A DNA stretch of 33,739 bases from a virus. A program made the translations under genes and the position numbers. Where the stretch lies: positions 1 through 33,739 of IMG/VR virus record IMGVR_UViG_3300044644_000063; one strand, 5' to 3'. This document shows, in pieces, positions 24,738 through 32,822 of this stretch. Numbering within the stretch: position 1 is the first letter of the stretch; each line of letters opens with the position of its first letter. The notes below the pieces were generated by a model that was not told the origin of the DNA, did no database searches, and saw only the letters and a list, made by a program, of their open reading frames with translations.

Positions 24738-26762
24738 TTATTTAGGCATGTATTTTCTAGCGTTAATCTGCTTGCCCTGTTTAGGGTTACCAGTACGCGC
24801 CTTGCGTACCTTGTCCATCATTGCATGAAGTTGTTTAGCGCCAGCTTCTGTAGAGCCGTTACCCAGATGTGACACCACATCTGCTGGGATTACAAATTCG
24901 CCATCCGCAAGTCGAGCAGGTTGGCGTCTGTTAATAGTTGCAGGAATGTTGTCCGACATACCATCGCCGGGGCCCTTGAGCAGTCGTGGGTTTCCGCCAG
25001 CAGCATAACCACCCAAACTTGATTGCATGATGCCGCCACTTGCAGCTTCAACGTCACCCTTACTCTTGGCGCTTGTAGGTAAATTTAATTTGCCCATAGG
25101 CGTAGGACGCTTAGCGGCAGGGGGAGACACGTAAGCGCGTTGGTTAACTTTGGCTTGACGAATCTGCGCAGCAGTCAGCGCATCTTGATAGCGGGTATCG
25201 GGATCTTGGTCGTAGTAGATACCTACGTCAGCAGACCTTGCGGGAGCTGCTTGTTGCTGACCGCCTAACATCTTTTGATAGCTGGCAATGGAGTCAGAGA
25301 GGCTGCCACCTCTTGCAAAAGCCATGGTAGCGTTACCTTGTTCGTCAAAACCCGGTTTAGCACTACCGCCACCACCGCTACCGCCAGCAAACTGACCTAG
25401 ATCACCAAGGCCAGGAACTGCGTATCGCCCTGCATCTGAATCTGAAGCAAGATCTGCCCTCGCCGCACGACCACCATCTCTAGGCATAAATGGGGCAGTG
25501 CCTTGAACTATTGCAGTATCTCTAGCTACCATTCTGGCTTGATCAACTGGGGAATATCTGTTGTCGCCCATAGGCACATTGGCAGGATCAAAAGAACCTG
25601 CAAACTGACCAAGGTCACCAAAGCCGGGTACGGCGTACTCGCCTTCATTAGAGCGTTTTAATAACTCTCTTTTAGCAAGGGTAGGATCAAAACCGCGTAC
25701 AGTGGAATTGGCCGTTGTTTCTAACTGTCGCGCATCAGCCACGCCATACATAGGATCATCGGCTCTACCGCTTCTATTATCAGCATATACACGATTACGC
25801 AAAATGTCGTTGTACGCATCTGCCGATGCTACTTGCGCGGGATCATAAGCAGCGCCGGGCACTCTAAACGCGTCTGAACTACGAGTAACTCGTGGAGGTA
25901 ACGACAACACAGGGCCGCCTTCATCGTATCCCACAGGAATATCGTAAGAGCCAGCGCCCATAATGCCGCCCGCCGCATAGCGAGGCGCGTACTGAAAATC
26001 AAGCGGGTTAGCAGTACGGCCTTGAAAGTTTTCAGACAAACGATAACGAGACAAAGGACCGTCGTAAGGCTTATCGTTAAACGTAGCGCCAGATGGCTGT
26101 AAAAGACCTAGAGCATTAGCGCCCATGTATGCGCCCGTCATTGCAGTAAATGGGTTAGCTTTAGCAAACTTTATAGCTTTGTCCATACCTGCTTCAAGAG
26201 CAGAAGGTGGCGTAGGCACATAAGCGCCAGGCATTTCAAGCCCCATAGGAGGTGTATTTACAGCAGTTTGTGAACCAAAATACTCTGGAAACGGCGCGTT
26301 TGCTGGATTGTTAGTTAATCCTAATGGTTGATACGGTGTGGGCGCAGGTGCGGGGGCAATAACAGGCGCAGGAGGAGGAGGAGAAAAAGCGGGGGCAGCA
26401 GGAACAGGAGGTGTTGAAGCAGTTACGGGGGCAACAAAATTGGGGTCAGCAATACTAGTAATACCACGGTTGGCTATCTGCATTGCGGCATCTTGTTGAG
26501 CAGCAACTTGAGCCGCATTAATACCAGAAGCGCCAGCACCAGCACCGCCAGCCGCAGCGTTAGCAGCCATAGCATCTGCAGCAAGAGCAGCTTCTGCTCC
26601 ACCAACTGCCCCCGCACCTAACGCTTCAGCGCCAAGCCCCATAAGAGCTTCTGCACCAAGGAGTGAACTCGCAGCTAGGGCAGCTTCACCAGCTGCATAC
26701 GGGGCGAGCTCAGACGCTAGAGCAAGAGCGGCTTCTTCAGCAAATATGGCTGCAATTGGCAT
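24738..26762 (-). CDS. Structural protein with tape-measure-like C-terminal motif (674 aa)
   Basis: AAGGAG before ATG 26762 fixes the start. The first 90 residues are Ala-rich helix, followed by a Pro-rich linker (about 100-180). YAAGGIM, FARGGSL and YAAGG motifs recur. YAVPGFGDLGQFAG at 376-389 is repeated as YAVPGLGDLGQFAG at 447-460, an internal duplication with 71-residue spacing. The C-terminus (about 597-660) carries GPGDGMSDNIPA and LADGEFVIPADVVSHLG, a motif known from tape-measure and other phage tail proteins. No enzyme motif is seen. It is probably a tail or internal virion component; the exact role is unknown. Confidence 0.8.
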   Translation of the reverse strand: MPIAAIFAEEAALALASELAPYAAGEAALAASSLLGAEALMGLGAEALGAGAVGGAEAALAADAMAANAAAGGAGAGASGINAAQVAAQQDAAMQIANRGITSIADPNFVAPVTASTPPVPAAPAFSPPPPAPVIAPAPAPTPYQPLGLTNNPANAPFPEYFGSQTAVNTPPMGLEMPGAYVPTPPSALEAGMDKAIKFAKANPFTAMTGAYMGANALGLLQPSGATFNDKPYDGPLSRYRLSENFQGRTANPLDFQYAPRYAAGGIMGAGSYDIPVGYDEGGPVLSLPPRVTRSSDAFRVPGAAYDPAQVASADAYNDILRNRVYADNRSGRADDPMYGVADARQLETTANSTVRGFDPTLAKRELLKRSNEGEYAVPGFGDLGQFAGSFDPANVPMGDNRYSPVDQARMVARDTAIVQGTAPFMPRDGGRAARADLASDSDAGRYAVPGLGDLGQFAGGSGGGGSAKPGFDEQGNATMAFARGGSLSDSIASYQKMLGGQQQAAPARSADVGIYYDQDPDTRYQDALTAAQIRQAKVNQRAYVSPPAAKRPTPMGKLNLPTSAKSKGDVEAASGGIMQSSLGGYAAGGNPRLLKGPGDGMSDNIPATINRRQPARLADGEFVIPADVVSHLGNGSTEAGAKQLHAMMDKVRKARTGNPKQGKQINARKYMPK

Positions 26763-26763
26763 A

Positions 26764-27114
26764 TTAAAACTCCTTAATTTCTGGCGACTCTAGTCCTGTG
26801 CCGCGAAGGTTATGTAAACAGCACAGAGCAACATCATCTGTTAATGCACGAAACGCATGTTTCTTCCCTGCAAGGATTTTAATCATAGCAGGGGCGCTAA
26901 ATTCCCCAAACCATTCACCATCTTGCCAAGCCTCAACTGTTCCACGTGAAACCAACGTAATGTGATCATGTGTATGGACATGTTGGGATATGATTGTCTT
27001 AGCCTTTGCAATAGAGTAAGCGCGGACCCAAATATCATCAGCCTCGACAAATTCAACATAGTCGGGGTCGATCTTCTTGTATTTAGGGTTTACACTAATA
27101 GCTTCTAAGTCCAT
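26764..27114 (-). CDS. Cupin-fold protein (116 aa)
   Basis: The single-domain cupin has motif 1 as QHVHTHDHITLVSRG with H45, H47, H49 and H51, and motif 2 around LAGKKHAFRAL with H86; GTVEAWQDGEW forms the connecting strands. The His set could bind a metal. Stand-alone cupins occur in aquatic phage structural modules with no known substrate. It sits between the small 90-aa gene and the 674-aa structural gene, ending one base before the latter's start. A gap of 33 bases upstream holds nothing beyond a weak ribosome site (AAGAG). Confidence 0.8.
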   Translation of the reverse strand: MDLEAISVNPKYKKIDPDYVEFVEADDIWVRAYSIAKAKTIISQHVHTHDHITLVSRGTVEAWQDGEWFGEFSAPAMIKILAGKKHAFRALTDDVALCCLHNLRGTGLESPEIKEF

Positions 27115-27147
27115 ATTGTTACTCTTGGTTAAGGCTAGTTAATAGTA

Positions 27148-27420
27148 TCATAATGAAGTCTTTATGCGAAGCATTTGACTGTTTACTTGCACGCCGTCTT
27201 GTGTGTCTCGGTACACATCGCCAATCCTCAGATTTGGCAGGTCTGCTTCAGTAGGCAGTGTGTTTATGTTGAAGTTCAAACTTGCCGCAGCCAAAGGCCC
27301 CGGTGTACTAGTCTGATTAAAAAAGAGGCGTAACGCATTGTTCAGCTTGTCCATGTACTGCCTGTCGTACTGTTCTGGAGCAAGGGGTAGACTGGGTGGG
27401 GTTACATTGGTCTGGGACAT
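27148..27420 (-). CDS. Small structural-module protein (90 aa)
   Basis: Start chosen at ATG 27420, preceded by GGAG, in place of a longer frame from 27462 lying inside the upstream gene. The 90-residue product begins MSQTNVTPPSLPLAPEQYD, continues with a helix (YMDKLNNALRLFFNQ) and ends in a beta segment with LPNLRIGDVYRD. This layout is common among small proteins next to phage tail or stabilisation genes, but I know no function. It lies one base after the 700-aa gene. Confidence 0.75.
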   Translation of the reverse strand: MSQTNVTPPSLPLAPEQYDRQYMDKLNNALRLFFNQTSTPGPLAAASLNFNINTLPTEADLPNLRIGDVYRDTQDGVQVNSQMLRIKTSL

Positions 27421-27421
27421 G

Positions 27422-29524
27422 TTATCTCCTACCGTCTTGACGGATGTCAATACGCGGCGCACCTAACTGCCACGTTGTTCCTATTTGATTGGACTCAATC
27501 TTAAAGATCATCTGACGACCGCGCATGCGAGTGTATATCTGCCCTGTAAATTCTTCAGTAATAACATACGTAGAACTACTTGCTACGGGCGCACCAGCAT
27601 TACTTGTAGAACCTGAGCCGGAGTTAGTCAGCCCGTAAAGAGTCATAGTCACTTGCGGCTCTGCTCCAGACTCAGAATTTACGGAATCAGCAAACGTTAA
27701 ATCTGGAAGCACGCGCCATACAAAACCAAAGTTGTGTCCATCACCAATGTCAAACTCAGAGGAAGAGATATACGCATTGATAGCGGCAGTTACTTCAGTT
27801 GTATTGTCATCAATGCCATCTTCATGGTTGACTAAATTATTAACTAACGTCGCAGCTACAGGGTACGAGCGTAAACCCGAATCAATCCAAGCAGTGCGGG
27901 CCATTGTGCCGTAAGACCAAGCCCGTTCTATATAGTTGTAGATGACATACTTGTCAATTTGGGTACTGTTTGCAGAACAGTAGAACCACCAGACTTCATT
28001 GAAGCCCTCATTAGTCCCTGCAAACACTTGCTCGTTCTGGGCTGCATTAAAGTCATTAAATATGTAACGGCGCAGGTCACAGTTAAGCGTCTGTACACGA
28101 CCATCATATACATAGAACTTGTCAACGCCCATCCAGTAAATAATGCCAGAGGCAATAACCGCTGCGTTAGCACCTATGATAGAAACGTTGTCACCTAAAA
28201 TTTGTGTAGCCCATACAAACGGGGGGCCAAGATACTGCAACGAATAAACCGCAGAATCAGTAAACACCACAATCTCTTGGCGGGTCTGTATTGTTGTAAT
28301 AATTTCGGAACCGTGAGACACCGTAAGACTACCAGCTTGGTTTGTAATGCTAGGCGTCCAGTTGTATAGATCGTCTTGATTAGACCAACGAATTAACATT
28401 GGATTAAGCGTAGCACTACCGTAATCATTACAGCCAAACGCTATAACAAACCTAGAAGTATCGGACACGGTAAAAGTGTTAACCGTTGTTGGTACATCAA
28501 CAATTAAAGAGATATATACGCCTGTACCTGTACTAGTTGTGTTAATTAAAGTACCAGCAGAATCAGCAATGTTAAAAGTTAACCCATTAACATTGGTAGC
28601 GTAGTATGTAGTATTAGCTGCAACGCCTATTGGCATAGAAGTAGTTGCCGCAAATTGAAGCGCCGCGCCTTCAGTAAATACAGTAGTAGCTGTTACAACA
28701 GTTGGTGAAGCATTAGTAAACGTAACACTACCACCAAGAGAGCTTAGTAATACACCTCGTGTAGTTAACGTAGTGTTTGCATTCCAGTAATAAATACCAC
28801 CACTACGGGGCCCAAATAGTAAGTCCTGCCCGTAGTTAATCTGGTTCCATAACTGTAAGGATAAAGAATCGGGAGTACCAATACCCCAAGGGCCAGCGCC
28901 CCAAGCACCAGCGCCCCAACCAGTCAAAGGTATTTGAAACTCTGGGCCAGCATTAAGTTGATACGCTGCTACAACGGCAGCCCCACCACCGGGGGTAGCG
29001 CCAAGAGCCGTAGCATTAGGAACTACCGAAATAACAATTGTGTAGGTATTAGCTGTTAAAACTGTAAGTTGGAACTCTTGATTAAGTACTGCCGCCGTAA
29101 CGTTTGTACCACCACCGCCAATATCAACTGCACCACTAAAAGTAACAAACGAGCCAGTAGTCGCGCCATGCGCAGTGTCAGTAACAGTAACCGTAGTTGA
29201 AGCCGTTAGAGCAAATGGATTGTTATTGATTGTGACTGTTGTACGGATAGGCGTTATGTCGTTGTATCCGCCACCGTTTTCAATGTAAAACTTAACGTTT
29301 GTACCAACACCCATTAAGTTAGCGCCACCAAGCGTAATCCAATTCCATAAAGAACGGCACACGCCAAGAAAGAAGTTGGGTGATATACGTGTCCAGCCAC
29401 CAATAGCTTCTGGATTACCTTGACGAAAACGGATTTTGTCACCCTCGTACCAACCGCCCTCGGTTGTGTACCGCGTGTTTTCTTTATTCACGCCGGGTTT
29501 GAACAGTATTTTTTGTAATGGCAT
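27422..29524 (-). CDS. Tail/head-completion stabilisation-like protein (700 aa)
   Basis: The N-terminus, LFKPGVNKENTRYT then GGWYEGDKIRFRQG and GGWTRIS, and later GVDKFYVYDGRVQTLNC with WWFYC, are typical of P22 gp10-like DNA stabilisation or podoviral tail proteins. Two beta-rich insertions (about 100-185 and 270-345), each rich in Thr, Val and Gly with VTVTDTAHG or NTTYYATNVNG signatures, interrupt the core. ATG 29524 follows AAAGG. The protein probably closes the portal or joins head to tail. The assignment to this family is by pattern recognition and supports a short-tailed virion. Confidence 0.8.
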   Translation of the reverse strand: MPLQKILFKPGVNKENTRYTTEGGWYEGDKIRFRQGNPEAIGGWTRISPNFFLGVCRSLWNWITLGGANLMGVGTNVKFYIENGGGYNDITPIRTTVTINNNPFALTASTTVTVTDTAHGATTGSFVTFSGAVDIGGGGTNVTAAVLNQEFQLTVLTANTYTIVISVVPNATALGATPGGGAAVVAAYQLNAGPEFQIPLTGWGAGAWGAGPWGIGTPDSLSLQLWNQINYGQDLLFGPRSGGIYYWNANTTLTTRGVLLSSLGGSVTFTNASPTVVTATTVFTEGAALQFAATTSMPIGVAANTTYYATNVNGLTFNIADSAGTLINTTSTGTGVYISLIVDVPTTVNTFTVSDTSRFVIAFGCNDYGSATLNPMLIRWSNQDDLYNWTPSITNQAGSLTVSHGSEIITTIQTRQEIVVFTDSAVYSLQYLGPPFVWATQILGDNVSIIGANAAVIASGIIYWMGVDKFYVYDGRVQTLNCDLRRYIFNDFNAAQNEQVFAGTNEGFNEVWWFYCSANSTQIDKYVIYNYIERAWSYGTMARTAWIDSGLRSYPVAATLVNNLVNHEDGIDDNTTEVTAAINAYISSSEFDIGDGHNFGFVWRVLPDLTFADSVNSESGAEPQVTMTLYGLTNSGSGSTSNAGAPVASSSTYVITEEFTGQIYTRMRGRQMIFKIESNQIGTTWQLGAPRIDIRQDGRR

Positions 29525-29533
29525 CGGCGACCT

Positions 29534-29971
29534 TTATTTACTGGCAACGCCTTTGGTCTTCTCAAAAGAACGCATACCGGCAATGCCCAAGATGCCTGAT
29601 AATATCACCCAAAGCTGGTCTGCGTCTAGTACCGGAGGAGGATCCATGCCCACTGAAACCCAACCCATAGCTTGCAAGTATTTCCAGCACCATTGAAACA
29701 GCGGATAGAGCAGGAACTGATAGCCCATAGCCGCCACACCAATCCAACCGATGGCTGGCCTCCAGCCCGAAACAAACACGCTAGATGACGCAGCTTCAAT
29801 CTTGTTAACTTCAATCTGCGCTAAGTCTGTGGCTTGGTCAATGCGCTTCTCTTCAAGATCAAGCTTACGTTGCTCGATCTCCATTTCCATTTTTTCTTTG
29901 TCAGTGGTAATCAGGTCGCCTGCAACCTTGCCCACGGCTTCAATGATTGATCCAACGGCAAGCAAGCTCAT
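29534..29971 (-). CDS. Holin, GTA_holin_3TM type (145 aa)
   Basis: Start chosen at ATG 29971, whose ATGA overlaps the endolysin stop, with AAAGG upstream; a longer frame from 30001 is less likely. The N-terminal part is a charged coiled coil (EIEQRKLDLEEKRIDQ). SGWRPAIGWIGVAAMGYQFL begins the membrane region, and ADQLWVILSGILGIAGMRS closes it, the hallmark order of the GTA_holin_3TM family (PF11351). It forms inner-membrane lesions that let the endolysin reach the cell wall. It lies directly downstream of the endolysin, completing a lysis pair. Confidence 0.9.
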   Translation of the reverse strand: MSLLAVGSIIEAVGKVAGDLITTDKEKMEMEIEQRKLDLEEKRIDQATDLAQIEVNKIEAASSSVFVSGWRPAIGWIGVAAMGYQFLLYPLFQWCWKYLQAMGWVSVGMDPPPVLDADQLWVILSGILGIAGMRSFEKTKGVASK

Positions 29972-30483
29972 TTCAAACCTTTCAGTGTGCGGTTTAGCCA
30001 ACCTTTAAGAAACTTAACCTGCACGGGGTTCTTGTTGCATATCTCAACGTAGCGGGCAATCTTTGCCAAAGCGTAGGATTCTTTGAACCGCTGCCCATCA
30101 GTAACTTGGTTGAGTTTCTCAATAGTCTTTGCACCAATGCCGCCGTCAGGGGTAGACCCAACGATCAACTGAGCCAGTTTTACAGCCATGCCTAGCCCTG
30201 CGTTTACACCAAAATTAAATATGGTGTTGGCTACCTCTTGGTTGCTGATCTCGTTACCACGCATCTTGTCCCAGAACTCAACTCGGTAGAATTCACGCAC
30301 CATAGGTGTCAGGGAGCCACCAAACTCTTTCTTATCCACAAGCGCCCAGCCATTCCACTGAGGGTTCTTGTTACGGGCAATTCCTGCATAGGTCATGCCA
30401 CCCGTGTCGCCGGGAACTTCATGGAGGACGTAACCGCCCTCGTCCTGCATCATTTGCTCAAAGGCTGGTTCAAACTGCGCCAT
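29968..30483 (-). CDS. Endolysin, GH108 N-acetylmuramidase with PG-binding domain
   Basis: The 171-residue endolysin carries DEGGYV with catalytic E15 followed by DTGGMTYAGIARN, the signature of glycosyl hydrolase 108 (PF05838). A C-terminal peptidoglycan-binding domain of the PF09374 type begins near NTIFNFGVNAGLG and includes TPDGGIGAKTI. No signal peptide is present, so export depends on a holin, which is encoded next. AAGGAG lies nine bases before ATG 30483, and TAATG overlaps the upstream gene. Length is normal for the family. Confidence 0.95.
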   Translation of the reverse strand: MAQFEPAFEQMMQDEGGYVLHEVPGDTGGMTYAGIARNKNPQWNGWALVDKKEFGGSLTPMVREFYRVEFWDKMRGNEISNQEVANTIFNFGVNAGLGMAVKLAQLIVGSTPDGGIGAKTIEKLNQVTDGQRFKESYALAKIARYVEICNKNPVQVKFLKGWLNRTLKGLK

Positions 30484-31094
30484 TACTGTTTACTCCTTGA
30501 AAGCATGGTGGCTGCAATATCCATCATGGTTCTCGTTACTTGAATGTCGGCTGGTTCACTATCCCAACCCACAGTAATCTGGCCTACAAATCTGTTTGGG
30601 TCAGGTGGAATGCTAATCCGGCAAGTGTAGACAACCCCCTTGGCGATGTACCACAAACCCATCTCGGACTGCGCTGAACGGTATTCTCCGCAAGGTATCT
30701 CACTAGCCATCAGCTTAATCACATCGGCATTGTTGGCTGCGTTCTGGGTAAACAGGCCCACATCAAGCCCGTCATTGGTTTTGTCTCGGCCTTCTTTGGT
30801 GTAAGCGCGGTACAGTACTCTGGTTCCAAACATGGGGTTGACTTTGAACACAGCAACAATGGTAGCGTTGGTGGTTTTGAATAAGTGAGCGGCGGCATCT
30901 TCTACCCTGTCCTCAACAATGCTTGGCATCTTCTTAGACTCTTTGTACGCACCCATCAATAGTTCTTGGTTCTGCCAAACAAAGTATCCAGAGAACGCAA
31001 ACACCGCCATGAGTATCAGCGCGAACAGTTTAAACGGGCTATCCACATAGGACAGCACCTTGCTTAGTATGTCTGCTGGCTTTTCGTCACTCAT
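30483..31094 (-). CDS. Membrane-anchored protein of the lysis cluster (203 aa)
   Basis: One strong N-terminal membrane segment (about 22-40, LFALILMAVFAFSGYFVW) is followed by a globular domain of about 160 residues containing two cysteines in IPCGEYRS and VYTCRI. The anchor without a cleavage site suggests an N-in, C-out inner-membrane protein with a periplasmic domain, an arrangement shared by i-spanins and some lysis regulators, but the domain is not coiled-coil as spanins are. Stop and start overlaps link it to the endolysin. Function unknown. Confidence 0.8.
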   Translation of the reverse strand: MSDEKPADILSKVLSYVDSPFKLFALILMAVFAFSGYFVWQNQELLMGAYKESKKMPSIVEDRVEDAAAHLFKTTNATIVAVFKVNPMFGTRVLYRAYTKEGRDKTNDGLDVGLFTQNAANNADVIKLMASEIPCGEYRSAQSEMGLWYIAKGVVYTCRISIPPDPNRFVGQITVGWDSEPADIQVTRTMMDIAATMLSRSKQ

Positions 31095-31252
31095 CCTAGT
31101 CCAATCATTCCAAGTAGTTTGTTCACAATCTTGTCCGACAAGTTATCAGGCAGGAACTGTAAAAACCCAAGCACCCACCACGCAATGCACAACCGCACAA
31201 AGACTTTAAGGAAGAGGTCAAATTGCTTTTGGTACTCATTCACCGCCCACAT
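31091..31252 (-). CDS. Small membrane protein (53 aa)
   Basis: ATG 31252 to TGA 31091-31093 gives 53 codons. The product starts MWAVNEYQKQFDLFLK and holds one hydrophobic, Trp-rich segment (VRLCIAWWVLGFLQFL, about residues 19-34), then a short polar tail. It overlaps its upstream neighbour by 13 bases and its TGA overlaps the next ATG (ATGA), filling what would otherwise be a 145-base gap. Size, single TM and position beside the endolysin would suit a pinholin, antiholin or accessory lysis protein; none can be proved. Confidence 0.7.
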   Translation of the reverse strand: MWAVNEYQKQFDLFLKVFVRLCIAWWVLGFLQFLPDNLSDKIVNKLLGMIGLG

Positions 31253-31752
31253 CCTGCTTTGCCGCACATATTTTGCAACTCAGTAAAGCCAAAAGCAATT
31301 AGCGTTACAAGAAAAACAACTGCCAATCCAGCTACTAGGTAAACCGTCTGTTCTTCCTCGGCTTCTTTTTGCTTCTTCTCTTCAAACCGTAGCGCCTTCA
31401 TCTCTTTGGCATCTGCCAAGTCCATCGCGGCTTGCCGTGCTTTGATCTTCTGCCACACGTCCATCTTGCCAGTAGTCATAAAGAGCAGTTTTAACTCTTC
31501 CTCAAACGCTCTGGCTTGCTCAAGCACCATCTCAATCTGTAGCGCGGTTCCCATGTTGGAACCCTTCTTAGAACGCTTGGCCTCAATCATCGCCTTGGTA
31601 GCGGTGCTCCTAGCATCAAACATCTTGCCGATCATCGGGGCAAGACCGCCTAAATCATTGGCAACCTTGCTGGCCTTTTTGACCATGCTGATGGCATTTT
31701 GCAACCCATCCAGTGCTGCTATGGGATCAATTGGAATCACACTAAAGTCCAA
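31240..31752 (-). CDS. Coiled-coil protein with C-terminal membrane anchor (170 aa)
   Basis: The frame opens at TTG 31752; no ATG or strong ribosome site is found near it, and GTG 31740 is an alternative, so the start is uncertain. The upstream frame is open to a TGA but has no ATG. Residues about 68-135 form a long charged helix (LQIEMVLEQARAFEEELKLL and KEMKALRFEEKKQKEAEEEQ). Residues 137-156 (VYLVAGLAVVFLVTLIAFGF) are a membrane anchor, and the tail has a Cys pair, MCGKAGC. The mirror of an i-spanin, it belongs to the membrane-protein cluster before the endolysin. Function unknown. Confidence 0.72.
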   Translation of the reverse strand: MDFSVIPIDPIAALDGLQNAISMVKKASKVANDLGGLAPMIGKMFDARSTATKAMIEAKRSKKGSNMGTALQIEMVLEQARAFEEELKLLFMTTGKMDVWQKIKARQAAMDLADAKEMKALRFEEKKQKEAEEEQTVYLVAGLAVVFLVTLIAFGFTELQNMCGKAGCGR

Positions 31753-31829
31753 GCAATTATGTACGTGCCAAAGATGACGAAGGCAACCATACAGGCTGCC
31801 GCAATGAATGCTTCAGCCCAATCTCGCAT
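31737..31829 (-). CDS. Micro membrane protein (30 aa)
   Basis: ATG 31829 is preceded by GGAG with a five-base spacer, a good ribosome site lying across the end of the oxygenase gene. The 30-codon product is nearly all one membrane helix (FIAAACMVAFVIFGTYIIAW) with MRDWAEA before it. It ends 16 bases inside the next gene, whose TTG start lacks a ribosome site, so translation of this micro-gene may drive the next. It fills a gap that otherwise holds no gene. Confidence 0.65.
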   Translation of the reverse strand: MRDWAEAFIAAACMVAFVIFGTYIIAWTLV

Positions 31830-31831
31830 GG

Positions 31832-32452
31832 TTACTCCACTGCAATTAAATCAGGGGTAACAGTCACGCCTGCCCGCATCCTCATTTCTTTTTCTTGTTC
31901 GGGTATAAAGCTAAACCAACCCGTAATGATATATTTTTCTTGAGTTGGTGAAACAATACCACGATGCGTATGCGTCCAATCAGCAGGCCAAATTAACGTC
32001 AAACCTTTACGTGGCTGAGTGATTAACTTTTGGTGAACAAACTCAGTGCCGCCTTCGTCAGTTACATCATTCAAGTATGTCATAAACACTAAATGCCGCA
32101 TACATTTAGGGTTCGACGCATCAGACCGTTCGGCATGAAAAACTTTAAACCCACCATTAGGTAAGTAATGCTGAATAAGTGCCCCCTCGTACACTCCCCA
32201 TGGGGCATATGCGTTACACCAAGGAAATTTTTCTGTGTACTTATTGACTACTTCTTGTAGCTGCGAGAAAAATCTAAAAGACAGTTCCCCATTCCCCAGC
32301 ATTACATCTGTACTGTCTTTAATATTTGGATCAACAACGTCGTTACCAATCTGTCCGGGGTGTTTAAACGTAGAGTTTTTATGCTCGGAAATTAAAGCAT
32401 CACAGACACTAAGGTCAGAAAAATATTGCTGATGAATAAAAGATTCACTCAT
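31832..32452 (-). CDS. 2-oxoglutarate/Fe(II)-dependent oxygenase, P4H-like
   Basis: The 206-residue oxygenase has the double-stranded beta-helix order of the prolyl 4-hydroxylase-like family. FHAERSD supplies the first metal ligands (H106 and acidic E108), RHLVFMTYLNDVTDEGGTEF is the typical conserved stretch, and HTHRGIVSPTQEKY has H161/H163 for the second His and R or K for 2OG binding. Such enzymes are common in aquatic phages near tail genes; protein, nucleotide or glycan substrates are all possible. ATGA joins it to the tail chaperone gene. The metal and co-substrate residues appear intact. Confidence 0.88.
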   Translation of the reverse strand: MSESFIHQQYFSDLSVCDALISEHKNSTFKHPGQIGNDVVDPNIKDSTDVMLGNGELSFRFFSQLQEVVNKYTEKFPWCNAYAPWGVYEGALIQHYLPNGGFKVFHAERSDASNPKCMRHLVFMTYLNDVTDEGGTEFVHQKLITQPRKGLTLIWPADWTHTHRGIVSPTQEKYIITGWFSFIPEQEKEMRMRAGVTVTPDLIAVE

Positions 32453-32814
32453 TTTGAAGGCTCATCAGGCCAAATATTCCACATATCATTGGGGTCTTGC
32501 AGGCTATTTGGAAGATCGCGTAAAGCCTGACGATATGCTGACCACTCAGTTTTTTGAGTATCAGTTAAAGAACTCCATCGGTCTGGCAATACCATTACAT
32601 CAGATTTAGTGAGCGCGGTGTTTCTTGTTTGACGCACTGCGGCCCATTCACTTTTAAGATCACGCACTTTAGTAAATACACCGTTAATGTACGTAGCGCC
32701 TATTACAACGTCAGGGTTGTTGTCTACATCTATCCAGCCTTGAGCCAGACCAAAAGCCTCATCAGCCTCTGCAACATTAACAACAATTTTATTTTCAACA
32801 ATAGCAAATTTCAT
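32449..32814 (-). CDS. Phage tail assembly chaperone-like protein
   Basis: Start chosen at ATG 32814 with AAGGAACG upstream, in place of ATG 32829 overlapping the fibre stop. The 121-residue product has an N-terminal beta part (MKFAIVENKIVVNVAEADE) and a C-terminal helical domain with LTKSDVMVLPDRW and WSAYRQALRDLP, the signature of the PF16778 phage tail assembly chaperone family. Proteins of this kind assist fibre folding or attachment, which agrees with its place directly after the tail fibre gene. Confidence 0.87.
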   Translation of the reverse strand: MKFAIVENKIVVNVAEADEAFGLAQGWIDVDNNPDVVIGATYINGVFTKVRDLKSEWAAVRQTRNTALTKSDVMVLPDRWSSLTDTQKTEWSAYRQALRDLPNSLQDPNDMWNIWPDEPSK

Positions 32815-32822
32815 ATCGTTCC

